DNA from: Tupaia tana
Lineage: Eukaryota; Chordata; Mammalia; Scandentia; Tupaiidae
Length of the DNA stretch: 64,000 nucleotides
Direction: 5' to 3'
Assembly (NCBI GenBank): GCA_026018925.1
Contig: JAKSZU010000219.1
Location: 248,001 to 312,000 of the forward strand
Shown here: piece after piece, positions 1 to 11,542 of the stretch
How the letters are laid out: every line of letters starts with the position of its first letter
Numbering within the stretch: the stretch's first letter is position 1
Made by a program: the position numbers and the translations under genes
Notes under the pieces: model-generated
Database searches by the model: none
What the model was told of the DNA's origin: nothing
The model's input: only the letters and a program-made list of their open reading frames with translations

Positions 1-280
1 GTCTCCTCATTGTTTTTGGTAATTTTTACTTTTTACGATTTTTTTAAAGGTAGAATTTCTCTCTGGCTCTCAGCTCCATCTTTTGTTTTGTTAATAAGCC
101 CTTCTGCTCCTTTCTCCCATGCAGGAGAGTTGAGCCATTCTCTGAGAAGATTCCACATGGATACAGGGAACTAGATATTTCAGTGCACAGGCGAAATGAA
201 GATTTTCTATTCATAATTCAGCCTCCAGCAAGCAAAGCTAGTGTGGTAGGGAGCCCCTCTGGCCTTCTGTCCCTGTCTCT
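1..280. repeat. Partial monomer at left edge
   Basis: The window opens inside a monomer, at gtctcctcattg, about 33 bp after where the phase motif would lie. It carries left-domain variants: the cattgtttttgg box, catgcagg, cagtgcacagg and ctattcat. Its closest relatives are the monomers at 2472, 6854 and 12795. The array therefore continues to the left. Confidence 0.95.
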
Positions 281-2471
281 GTGTCTCTGAGGTCTCTGTC
301 TCTCTCTGCTCCTGTCTTCTCATTTTTTGTGGTAATTTTTCCTTTTTACGATTTTTTTAAAGGTAGAATTTCTCTCTGGCTCTCAGCTCCATCTTTTGTT
401 TTGTTAATAAGCCCTTCTGCTTCTTTCTCCCAGGCAGTAGAGTTGAGCCATTCTCTGAGAAGATTCCACATGGATACTGGGAACTAGATATTTCACGGCA
501 CAGGCGAAATGAAGATTTTCTACTCATAATTCAGCCTCCAGCAAACAAAGCTAGTGTGGTAGGGAGCCCCTCTGGCCTTCTATACCTGTTTCTGTGTCTC
601 TGAGGTCTCTGTCTCTGTCTGCAACTGTCTCCTCATTTTTTTGTTAATTTTCCCATTTTACGATTTTTTTAAAGGTAGAATTTCTTTCTGGCTCTCAGCT
701 CCATCTTTTGTTTTGTTAATAAGCCCTTCTGCTCTTTTCTCCCAGGCAGGAGAGTTGAGCCATTCTCTGAGAAGATTCCACATGGATACTGGGAACTAGA
801 TATTTCAGTGCACAGGCGAAATGAAGATTTTCTACTCATAATTCAGCCTCCAGCAAGCAAAGCTAGTGTGGTATGGAGCCCCTCTGGCCTTCTGTCCCTG
901 TCTCTGTGTCTCTGAGGTCTCTGTCTCTCTCTGCTCCTGTCTCCTCATTTTTTGTGGTAATTTTTCCTTTTTACGATTTTTTTAAAGGTAGAATTTCTCT
1001 CTGGCTCTCAGCTCCATCTTTTGTTTTGTTAATAAGCCCTTCTGCTTCTTTCTCCCAGGCAGGAGAGTTGAGCCATTCTCTGAGAAGATTCCACATGGAT
1101 ACTGGGAACTAGATATTTCACGGCACAGGCGAAATGAAGATTTTCTACTCATAATTCAGCCTCCAGCAAGCAAAGCTAGTGTGGTAGGGAGCCCCTCTGG
1201 CCTTCTATACCTGTTTCTGTGTCTCTGAGGTCTCTGTCTCTCTCTGCACCTGTCTCCTCATTTTTTTGTTAATTTTCCATTTTTAACGATTTTTTTAAAG
1301 GTAGAATTTCTCTCTGGCTCTCAGCTCCATCTTTTGTTTTGTTAATAAGCCCTTCTGCTCCTTTCTCCCAGGCAGGAGAGTTGAGCCATTCTCTGAGAAG
1401 ATTCCACATGGATACTGGGAACTAGATATTTCAGTGCACAGGCGAAATGAAGATTTTCTACTCATAATTCAGCCTCCAGCAACCAAAGCTAGTGTGTTAG
1501 GGAGCCCCTCTGGCCTTCTGTCCCTGTCTCCGTGTCTCTGAGGTCTCTGTCTCTCTCTGCTCCTGTCTCCTCAATTTTTTGTGGTAATTTTTCCTTTTTA
1601 CGATTTTTTTAAAGGTAGAATTTCTCTCTGGCTCTCAGCTCCATCTTTTGTTTTGTTAATAAGCCCTTCTGCTCCTTTCTCCCAGGCAGGAGAGTTGAGC
1701 CATTCTCTGAGAAGATTCCACATGGATACTGGGAACTAGATATTTCAGGGCACAGGCGAAATGAAGATTTTCTACTCATAATTCAGCCTCCAGCAAGCAA
1801 AGCTAGTGTGGTAGGGAGCCCCTCTGGCCTTCTATCCCTGTCTCTGTGTCTCTGAGGTCTCTGTCTCTCTCTGCTCCTGTCTCTTCATTGTTTTTGGTAA
1901 TTTTTACTTTTTACGATTTTTTTAAAGGTAGAATTTCTCTCTGGCTCTCAGATCCATCTTTTGTTTTGTTAATAAGCCCTTCTGCTCCTTTCTCCCATGC
2001 AGGAGAGTTGAGCCATTCTCTGAGAAGTTTCCACATGGATACTGGGAACTAGATATTTCAGGGCACAGGGAAATGAAGATTTTCTACTCATAATTCAGCC
2101 TCCAGCAAGCAAAGCTAGTGTGGTAGGGAGCCCCTCTGGCCTTCTATCCCTGTCTCTGTGTCTCTGAGGTCTCTGTCTCTCTCTGCTCCTGTCTCCTCAA
2201 AATTTTGTGGTAATTTTTCCTTTTTACGATTTTTTTAAAGGTAGAATTTCTCTCTGACCCTCAGCTCCATGTTTTGTTTTGTTAATAAGCCCTTCTGCTC
2301 CTTTCTCCCAGGCAGGAGAGTTGAGCCATTCTCTGAGAAGATTCCACATGGATACTGGGAAGTAGATATTTCAGGGCACAGGCGAAATGAAGATTTTCTA
2401 CTCATAATTCAGCCTCCAGCAAGCAAAGCTAGTGTGGTAGGGAGCCCCTCTGGCCTTCTATCCCTGTCTCT
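281..2471. repeat. 8-monomer higher-order repeat, copy 1
   Basis: The monomers at 281, 594, 906, 1219 and 1532 match those at 2785, 3098, 3410, 3723 and 4036 in order, at an offset of 2,504 bp (8 monomers). Shared markers are cagtag with cacggcac, gcaactg with tttctttctgg, gcttcttt with cacggcac, gcacctg with agcaaccaaagc, and the caattttttgtgg box. The next monomers are 1846 (cacagggaaatg) and 2158 (gaccctcag, gaagtagat). The 2158 type pairs with 4350 at only a 7-monomer offset, so the two copies differ by one monomer. Confidence 0.8.
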
Positions 2472-4663
2472 GTGTCTCTGAGGTCTCTGTCTCTCTCTGC
2501 TCCTGTCTCCTCATTGTTTTTGGTAATTTTTACTTTTTACGATTTTTTTAAAGGTAGAATTTCTCTCTGGCTCTCAGCTCCATCTTTTGTTTTGTTAATA
2601 AGCCCTTCTGCTCCTTTCTCCCATGCAGGAGAGTTGAGCCATTCTCTGAGAAGATTCCACATAGATAATGGGAACTAGATATTTCAGTGCACAGGCGAAA
2701 TGAAGATTTTCTATTCATAATTCAGCCTCCAGCAAGCAAAGCTACTGTGGTAGGGAGCCCCTCTGGCCTTCTGTCCCTGTCTCTGTGTCTCTGAGGTCTC
2801 TGTCTCTCTCTGCTCCTGTCTCCTCATTTTTTGTGGTAATTTTTCCTTTTTACGATTTTTTTAAAGGTAGAATTTCTTTCTGGCTCTCAGCTCCACCTTT
2901 TGTTTTTTTAATAAGCCCTTCTGCTTCTTTCTCCCAGGCAGTAGAGTTGAGCCATTCTCTGAGAAGATTCCACATGGATACTGGGAACTAGATATTTCAC
3001 GGCACAGGCGAAATGAAGATTTTCTACTCATAATTCAGCCTCCAGCAAGCAAAGCTAGTGTGGTAGGGAGCCCCTCTGGCCTTCTATACCTGTTTCTGTG
3101 TCTCTGAGGTCTCTGTCTCTCTCTGCAACTGTCTCCTCATTTTTTTGTTAATTTTCCCTTTTTACGATTTTTTTAAAGGTAGAATTTCTTTCTGGCTCTC
3201 AGCTCCATCTTTTGTTTTGTTAATAAGCCCTTCTGCTCCTTTCTCCCAGGCAGGAGAGTTGAGCCATTCTCTGAGAAGATTCCACATGGATACTGGGAAC
3301 TAGATATTTCAGTGCACAGGCGAAATGAAGATTTTCTACTCATAATTCAGCCTCCAGCAAGCAAAGCTAGTGTGGTAGGGAGCCCCTCTGGCCTTCTGTC
3401 CCTGTCTCTGTGTCTCTGAGGTCTCTGTCTCTCTCTGCTCCTGTCTCCTCATTTTTTGTGGTAATTTTTCCTTTTTACGATTTTTTTAAAGGTAGAATTT
3501 CTCTCTGGCTCTCAGCTCCATCTTTTGTTTTGTTAATAAGCCCTTCTGCTTCTTTCACCCAGGCAGGAGAGTTGAGCCATTCTCTGAGAAGATTCCACAT
3601 GGATACTGGGAACTAGATATTTCACGGCACAGGCGAAATGAAGATTTTCTACTCATAATTCAGCCTCCAGCAAGCAAAGCTAGTGTGGTAGGGAGCCCCT
3701 CTGGCCTTCTACACCTGTTTCTGTGTCTCTGAGGTCTCTGTCTCTCTCTGCACCTGTCTCCTCATTTTTTTGTTAATTTTCCATTTTTAACGATTTTTTT
3801 AAAGGTAGAATTTCTCTCTGGCTCTCAGCTCCATCTTTTGTTTTGTTAATAAGCCCTTCTGCTCCTTTCTCCCAGGCAGGAGAGTTGAGCCATTCTCTGA
3901 GAAGATTCCACATGGATACTGGGAACTAGATATTTCAGTGCACAGGCGAAATGAAGATTTTCTACTCATAATTCAGCCTCCAGCAACCAAAGCTAGTGTG
4001 GTAGGGAGCCCCTCTGGCCTTCTGTCCCTGTCTCTGTGTCTCTGAGGTCTCTGTCTCTCTCTGCTCCTGTCTCCTCAATTTTTTGTGGTAATTTTTACTT
4101 TTTACGATTTTTTTAAAGGTAGAATTTCTCTCTGGCTCTCAGCTCCATCTTTTGTTTTGTTAATAAGCCCTTCTGCTCCTTTCTCCCAGGCAGGAGAGTT
4201 GAGCCATTCTCTGAGAAGATTCCACATGGATACTGGCAACTAGATATTTCAGGGCACAGGCGAAATGAAGATTTTCTACTCATAATTCAGCCTCCAGCAA
4301 GCAAAGCTAGTGTGGTAGGGAGCCCCTCTGGCCTTCTATCCCTGTCTCTGTGTCTCTGAGGTCTCTGTCTCTCTCTGCTCCTGTCTCCTCAAATTTTTGT
4401 GGTAATTTTTCCTTTTTACGATTTTTTTAAAGGTAGAATTTCTCTCTGACCCTCAGCTCCATCTTTTGTTTTGTTAATAAGCCCTTCTGCTCCTTTCTCC
4501 CAGGCAGGAGAGTTGAGCCATTCTCTGAGAAGATTCCACATGGATACTGGGAAGTAGATATTTCAGGGCACAGGCGAAATGAAGATTTTCTACTCATAAT
4601 TCAGCCTCCAGCAAGCAAAGCTAGTGTGGTAGGGAGCCCCTCTGGCCTTCTATCCCTGTCTCT
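2472..4663. repeat. 8-monomer higher-order repeat, copy 2
   Basis: This is the second copy of the block above. It starts with the catgcagg/cagtgcacagg/ctattcat monomer at 2472, which is the same type as the cut-off first monomer of the window. Monomers 2472-4036 also match 12795-14359 at a constant 10,323 bp (33 monomers), so the same ordered set occurs at least three times. Confidence 0.78.
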
Positions 4664-7600
4664 GTGTCTCTGAGGTCTCTGTCTCTCTCTGCTCCTGTCT
4701 CCTCATTGTTTTTGGTAATTTTTCATTTTTACGATTTTTTTAAAGGTAGAATTTCTCTCTGGCTCTCAGCTCCATCTTTTGTTTTGTTAATAAGTCCTTC
4801 TGCTCCTTTCTCCCAGGCAGGAGAGTTGAGCCATTCTCTGAGAAGGTTCCACATGGATACTGGGAACTAGATATTTCAGGGCACAGGCGAAATGAAGATT
4901 TTCTACTCATAATTCAGCCTCCAGCAAGCAAAGCTAGTGTGGTAGAGAGCCCCTCTGGCCTTCTATCCCTGTCTCTGTGTCTCTGAGGTCTCTGTCTCTC
5001 TCTGCTCCTGTCTCCTCATTTTTTTGGTAATTTTTCCTTTTTACGATTTTTTTAAAGGTAGAATTTCTCTCTGGCTCTCAGCTCCATCTTTTGTTTTGTT
5101 AATAAGCGCTTCTGCTTCTTTCTCCCAGGCAGGAGAGTTGAGCCATTCTCTGAGAAGATTCCACATGGATACTGGGAACTAGATATTTCAGGGCACAGGC
5201 GAAATGAAGATTTTCTACTCATAATTCAGCCTCCAGCAAGCAAAGCTAGTGTGGTAGGGAGCCCCTCTGGCCTTCTATCCCTGTTTCTGTGTCTCTGAGG
5301 TCTCTGTCTCTCTCTGCAACTGTCTCCTCCTTTTTTTGTTAATTTTCCCTTTTTACGATTTTTTTAAAGGTAGAATTTCTTTCTGGCTCTCAGCTCCATC
5401 TTTTGTTTTGTTAATAAGCCCTTCTGCTCCTTTCTCCCAGGCAGGAGAGTTGAGCCATTCTCTGAGAAGATTCCACATGGATACTGGGAACTAGATATTT
5501 CAGTGCACAGGCGAAATGAAGATTTTCTACTCATAATTCAGCCTCCAGCAAGCAAAGCTAGTGTGGTAGGGAGCCCCTCTGGCCTTCTGTCCCTGTCTCT
5601 GTGTCTCTGAGGTCTCTGTCTCTCTCTGCTCCTGTCTCCTCATTTTTTGTGGTAATTTTTCCTTTTTACGTTTTTTTTAAAGGTAGAATTTCTCTCTGGC
5701 TCTCAGCTCCATCTTTTGTTTTGTTAATAAGCCCTTCTGCTTCTTTCTCCCAGGCAGGAGAGTTGAGCCATTCTCTGAGAAGATTCCACATGGATACTGC
5801 GAACTAGATATTTCAGGGCACAGGCGAAATGAAGATTTTCTACTCATAATTCAGCCTCCAGCAAGCAAAGCTAGTGTGGTAGGGAGCCCCTCTGGCCTTC
5901 TATACCTGTTTCTGTGACTCTGAGGTCTCTGTCTCTCTCTGCACCTGTCTCCTCATTTTTTTGTTAATTTTCCATTTTTAACGATTTTTTTAAAGGTAGA
6001 ATTTCTCTCTGGCTCTCAGGTCCATCTTTTGTTTTGTTAATAAGCCCTTCTGCTCCTTTCTCCCAGGCAGGAGAGTTGAGCCATTCTCTGAGAAGATTCC
6101 ACATGGATACTGGGAACTAGATATTTCAGTGCACAGGCGAAATGAAATTTTTCTACTCATAATTCAGCCTCCAGCAACCAAAGCTAGTGTGGTACGGAGC
6201 CCCTCTGGCCTTCTGTCCCTGTCTCTGTGTCTCTGAGGTCTCTGTCTCTCTCTGCTCCTGTCTCCTCAATTTTTTGTGGTAATTTTTCCTTTTTACGATT
6301 TTTTTAAAGGTAGAATTTCTCTCTGGCTCTCAGCTCCATCTTTTGTTTTGTTAATAAGCCCTTCTGCTCCTTTCTCCCAGGCAGGAGAGTTGAGCCATTC
6401 TCTGAGAAGATTCCACATGGATACTGGGAACTAGATATTTCAGGGCACAGGCGAAATGAAGATTTTCTACTCATAATTCAGCCTCCAGCAAGCAAAGCTA
6501 GTGTGGTAGGGAGCCCCTCTGGCCTTCTATCCCTGTCTCTGAGTCTCTGAGGTCTCTGTCTCTCTCTGCTCCTGTCTCTTCATTGTTTTTGGTAATTTTT
6601 ACTTTTTACGATTTTTTTAAAGGTAGAATTTCTCTCTGGCTCTCAGCTCCATCTTTTGTTTTGTTAATAAGCCCTTCTGCTCCTTTCTCCCATGCAGGAG
6701 AGTTGAGCCATTCTCTGAGAAGATTCCACATGGATACTGGGAACTAGATATTTCAGGGCACAGGCGAAATGAAGATTTTCTACTCATAATTCAGCCTCCA
6801 GAAAGCAAAGCTAGTGTGGTAGGGAGCCCCTCTGGCCTTCTATCCCTGTCTCTGTGTCTCTGAGGTCTCTGTCTCTCTCTGCTCCTGTCTCCTCATTGTT
6901 TTTGGTAATTTTTCTTTTTTACGATTTTTTTAAAGGTAGAATTTCTCTCTGGCTCTCAGCTCCATCTTTTGTTTTGTTAATAAGCCCTTCTGCTCCTTTC
7001 TCCCATGCAGGAGAGTTGAGCCATTCTCTGAGAAGATTCCACATGGATACTGGGAACTAGATATTTCAGTGCACAGGCGAAATGAAGATTTTCTATTCAT
7101 AATTCAGCCTCCAGCAAGCAAAGCTAGTGTGGTAGGGAGCCCCTCTGGCCTTCTATACCTGTTTCTGTGTCTCTGAGGTCTCTGTCTCTCTCTGCACCTG
7201 TCTCCTCATTTTTTTGTTAATTTTCATTTTTAACGATTTTTTTAAAGGTAGAATTTCTCTCTGGCTCTCAGCTCCATCTTTTGTTTTGTTAATAAGCCCT
7301 TCTGCTCCTTTCTCCCAGGCAGGAGAGTTGAGCCATTCTCTGAGAAGATTCCACATGGATACTGGGAACTAGATATTTCAGTGCACAGGCGAAATGAAGA
7401 TTTTCTACTCATAATTCAGCCTCCAGCAAGCAAAGCTAGTGTGGTAGGGAGCCCCTCTGGCCTTCTGTCCCTGTCTCTGTGTCTCTGAGGTCTCTGTCTC
7501 TCTCTGCTCCTGTCTCCTCAATTTTTTGTGGTAATTTTTCCTTTTTACGATTTTTTTAAAGGTAGAATTTCTCTCTGGCTCTCAGCTCCATCTTTTGTTT

Positions 7601-7792
7601 TGTTAATAAGCCCTTCTGCTCCTTTCTCCCAGGCAGGAGAGTTGAGCCATTCTCTGAGAAGATTCCACATGGATACTGGGAACTAGATATTTCAGGGCAC
7701 AGGCGAAATGAAGATTTTCTACTCATAATTCAGCCTCCAGCAAGCAAAGCTAGTGTGGTAGGGAGCCCCTCTGGCCTTCTATCCCTGTCTCT
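4664..7792. repeat. Mixed left-domain monomers
   Basis: Ten monomers start at 4664, 4977, 5289, 5601, 5914, 6227, 6541, 6854, 7167 and 7479. The pair 4664-5288 (gaaggttcc, ggtagagagc, gcgcttctgcttc) reappears at 29658-30283. Monomers 5289-6227 are another copy of the gcaactg, gcttcttt, gcacctg, caattttttgtgg series. Monomers 7167-7479 repeat the last two of that series. I see nothing but satellite here. Confidence 0.75.
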
Positions 7793-10600
7793 GTGTCTCT
7801 GAGGTCTCTGTCTCTCTCTGCTCCTGTCTCTTCATGGTTTTTGGTAATTTTTCCTTTTTACGATTTTTTTAAAGGTAGAATTTCTCTCTGGCTCTCAGCT
7901 CCATCTTTTGTTTTGTTAATAAGCCCTTCTGCTCCTTTCTCCCATGCAGGAGAGTTGAGCCATTCTCTGAGAAGATTCCATATGGATACTGGGAACTAGA
8001 TATTTCAGGGCACAGGTGAAATGAAGATTTTCTACTCATAATTCAGCCTCCAACAAGCAAAGCTAGTGTGGTAGGGAGCCCCTCTGGCCTTCTATCCCTG
8101 TCTCTGTGTCTCTGAGGTCTCTGTCTCTCTCTGCTCCTGTCTCCTCATTTTTTTTGGTAATTTTTACTTTTTACGATTTTTTTAAAGGTAGAATTTCTCT
8201 CTGGCTCTCAGCTCCATCTTTTGTTTTGTTAATAAGCCCTTCTGCTCCTTTCTCCCAGGCAGGAGAGTTGAGCCATTCTCTGAGAAGATTCCACATGGAT
8301 ACTGGGAACTAGATATTTCAGGGCACAGGGAAATGAAGATTTTCTACTCATAATTCAGCCTCCAGCAAGCAAAGCTAGTGTGGTAGGGAGCCCATCTGGC
8401 CTTCTATCCCTGTCTCTGTGTCTCTGAGGTCTCTGTCTCTCTCTGCTCCTGTCTCCTCATTTTTTTGGTAATTTTTCCTTTTTACGATTTTTTTAAAGGT
8501 AGAATTTCTCTCTGGCTCTCAGCTCCATCTTTTGTTTTGTTAATAAGCCCTTCTGCTCCTTTCTCCCAGGCAGGAGAGTTGAGCCATTCTCTGAGAAGAT
8601 CCCACATGGATACTGGGAACTAGACATTTCAGGGCACAAGCGAAATGAAGATTTCTACTCATAATTCAGCCTCCAGCAAGCAAAGCTAGTGTTTTAGGGA
8701 GCCCCTCTGGCCTTCTATCCCTGTCTCTGTGTCTCTGAGGTCTCTGTCTCTCTCTGCTCCTGTCTCTTCATGGTTTTTGGTAATTTTTCCTTTTTACGAT
8801 TTTTTTAAAGGTAGAATTTCTCTCTGGCTCTCAGCTCCATCTTTTGTTTTGTTAATAAGCCCTTCTGCTCCTTTCTCCCATGCAGGAGAGTTGAGCCATT
8901 CTCTGAGAAGATTCCATATGGATACTGGGAACTAGATATTTCAGGGCACAGGTGAAATGAAGATTTTCTACTCATAATTCAGCCTCCAACAAGCAAAGCT
9001 AGTGTGGTAGGGAGCCCCTCTGGCCTTCTATCCCTGTCTCTGTGTCTCTGAGGTCTCTGTCTCTCTCTGCTCCTGTCTCCTCATTTTTTTTGGCAATTTT
9101 TACTTTTTACGATTTTTTTAAAGGTAGAATTTCTCTCTGGCTCTCAGCTCCATCTTTTGTTTTGTTAATAAGCCCTTCTGCTCCTTTCTCCCATGCAGGA
9201 GAGTTGAGCCATTCTCTGAGAAGATTCCACATGGATACTGGGAACTAGATATTTCAGGGCACAGGGAAATGAAGATTTTCTACTCATAATTCAGCCTCCA
9301 GCAAGCAAAGCTAGTGTGGTAGGGAGCCCATCTGGCCTTCTATCCCTGTCTCTGTGTCTCTGAGGTCTCTGTCTCTCTCTGCTCCTGTCTCCTCATTTTT
9401 TTGGTAATTTTTCCTTTTTACGATTTTTTTAAAGGTAGAATTTCTCTCTGGCTCTCAGCTCCATCTTTTGTTTTGTTAATAAGCCCTTCTGCTCCTTTCT
9501 CCCAGGCAGGAGAGTTGAGCCATTCTCTGAGAAGATCCCACATGGATACTGGGAACTAGACATTTCAGGGCACAAGCGAAATGAAGATTTCTACTCATAA
9601 TTCAGCCTCCAGCAAGCAAAGCTAGTGTTTTAGGGAGCCCCTCTGGCCTTCTATCCCTGTCTCTGTGTCTCTGAGGTCTCTGTCTCTCTCTGCTCCTGTC
9701 TCTTCATGGTTTTTGGTAATTTTTCCTTTTTACGATTTTTTTAAAGGTAGAATTTCTCTCTGGCTCTCAGCTCCATCTTTTGTTTTGTTAATAAGCCCTT
9801 CTGCTCCTTTCTCCCATGCAGGAGAGTTGAGCCATTCTCTGAGAAGATTCCATATGGATACTGGGAACTAGATATTTCAGGGACACAGGTGAAATGAAGA
9901 TTTTCTACTCATAATTCAGCCTCCAACAAGCAAAGCTAGTGTGGTAGGGAGCCCCTCTGGCCTTCTATCCCTGTCTCTGTGTCTCTGAGGTCTCTGTCTC
10001 TCTCTGCTCCTGTCTCCTCATTGTTTTTGGTAATTTTTACTTTTTACGATTTTTTTAAAGGTAGAATTTCTCTCTGGCTCTCAGCTCCATCTTTTGTTTT
10101 GTTAATAAGCCCTTCTGCTCCTTTCTCCCATGCAGGAGAGTTGAGCCATTCTCTGAGAAGATTCCACATGGATACTGGGAACTAGATATTTCAGGGCACA
10201 GGGAAATGAAGATTTTCTACTCATAATTCAGCCTCCAGCAAGCAAAGCTAGTGTGGTAGGGAGCCCCTCTGGCCTTCTATCCCTGTCTCTGTGTCTCTGA
10301 GGTCTCTGTCTCTCTCTGCTCCTGTCTCCTCATTTTTTTGTAATTTTTCCTTTTTACGATTTTTTTAAAGGTAGAATTTCTCTCTGGCTCTCAGCTCCAT
10401 CTTTTGTTTTGTTAATAAGCCCTTCTGCTCCTTTCTCCCAGGCAGGAGAGTTGAGCCATTCTCTGAGAAGATCCCACATGGATACTGGGAACTAGACATT
10501 TCAGGGCACAAGCGAAATGAAGATTTCTACTCATAATTCAGCCTCCAGCAAGCAAAGCTAGTGTTTTAGGGAGCCCCTCTGGCCTTCTATCCCTGTCTCT
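7793..10600. repeat. 936-bp trimer higher-order repeat, three copies
   Basis: Three successive 936-bp units start at 7793, 8729 and 9665. Monomer 1 has the tcatggtttttgg box, catgcagg, ccatatgg, aggtgaaatg and ccaacaagc. Monomer 2 has cacagggaaatg (one base lost), in two units with cccatctggcc. Monomer 3 has gatcccac, gacattt, aagcgaaatgaagatttc and gtgttttagg. The first two units are almost the same. The third differs by an extra base in ggacacagg and a cattgttt box. Unit order and length are seen directly. Confidence 0.92.
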
Positions 10601-11542
10601 GTGTCTCTGAGGTCTCTGTCTCTCTCTGCTCCTGTCTCCCCATTTTTTTTGTGGTAATTTTTCCTTTTTACGATTTTTTTAAAGGTAGAATTTCTCTCTG
10701 GCTCTCAGCTCCATCTTTTGTTTTGTTAATAAGCCCTTCTGCTCCTTTCTCCCAGGCAGGAGAGTTGAGCCATTCTCTGAGAAGATTCCACATGGATACT
10801 GGGAACTAGATATTTCAGGGCACAGGCGAAATGAAGATTTTCTACTCATAATTCAGCCTCCAGCAAGCAAAGCTAGTGTGGTAGGGAGCCCCTCTGGCCT
10901 TCTATCCCTGTCTCTGTGTCTCTGAGGTCTCTGTCTCTCTCTGCTCCTGTCTCCTCAAATTTTTGTGGTAATTTTTCCTTTTTACGATTTTTTTAAAGGT
11001 AGAATTTCTCTCTGACCCTCAGCTCCATCTTTTGTTTTGTTAATAAGCCCTTCTGCTCCTTTCTCCCAGGCAGGAGAGTTGAGCCATTCTCTGAGAAGAT
11101 TCCACATGGATACTGGGAAGTAGATATTTCAGGGCACAGGCGAAATGAAGATTTTCTACTCATAATTCAGCCTCCAGCAAGCAAAGCTAGTGTGGTAGGG
11201 AGCCCCTCTGGCCTTCTATCCCTGTCTCTGTGTCTCTGAGGTCTCTGTCTCTCTCTGCTCCTGTCTCCTCATTGTTTTTGGTAATTTTTCCTTTTTACGA
11301 TTTTTTTAAAGGTAGAATTTCTCTCTGGCTCTCAGCTCCATCTTTTGTTTTGTTAATAAGCCCTTCTGCTCCTTTCTCCCAGGCAGGAGAGTTGAGCCAT
11401 TCTCTGAGAAGATTCCACATGGATACTGGGAACTAGATATTTCAGGGCACAGGCGAAATGAACATTTTCTACTCATAATTCAGCCTCCAGCAAGCAAAGC
11501 TAGTGTGGTAGGGAGCCCCTCTGGCCTTATATCCCTGTCTCT
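10291..11542. repeat. Four-monomer cassette (first of six occurrences)
   Basis: A gatcccac/gtgttttagg monomer (10291) is followed by a monomer with box ccatttttttgtgg or similar (10601), a caaatttttgtgg/gaccctcag/gaagtagat monomer (10916) and a cattgtttttgg monomer (11230). The same order recurs from 16218, 21531, 23408, 26530 and 28718. It is a module shared by several higher-order repeats of the left domain. Confidence 0.82.

Noticed and set aside
281-487. About 100 near-identical + strand frames of 60-82 codons
   Set aside because: They begin at GTG (gtgtctctgag) in the satellite phase motif, not at ATG, in what looks like eukaryotic heterochromatin. Their number follows the repeat count, and they close at the same tag stop in gaactagat. 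Their hydrophobic middle comes from the T-runs. I treat them as repeat shadows.
7153-7356. - strand ATG frames as real genes
   Set aside because: Opening and closing depends on homopolymer length. Copies with the same upstream sequence are closed. No promoter, poly(A) signal or codon pattern supports a gene.
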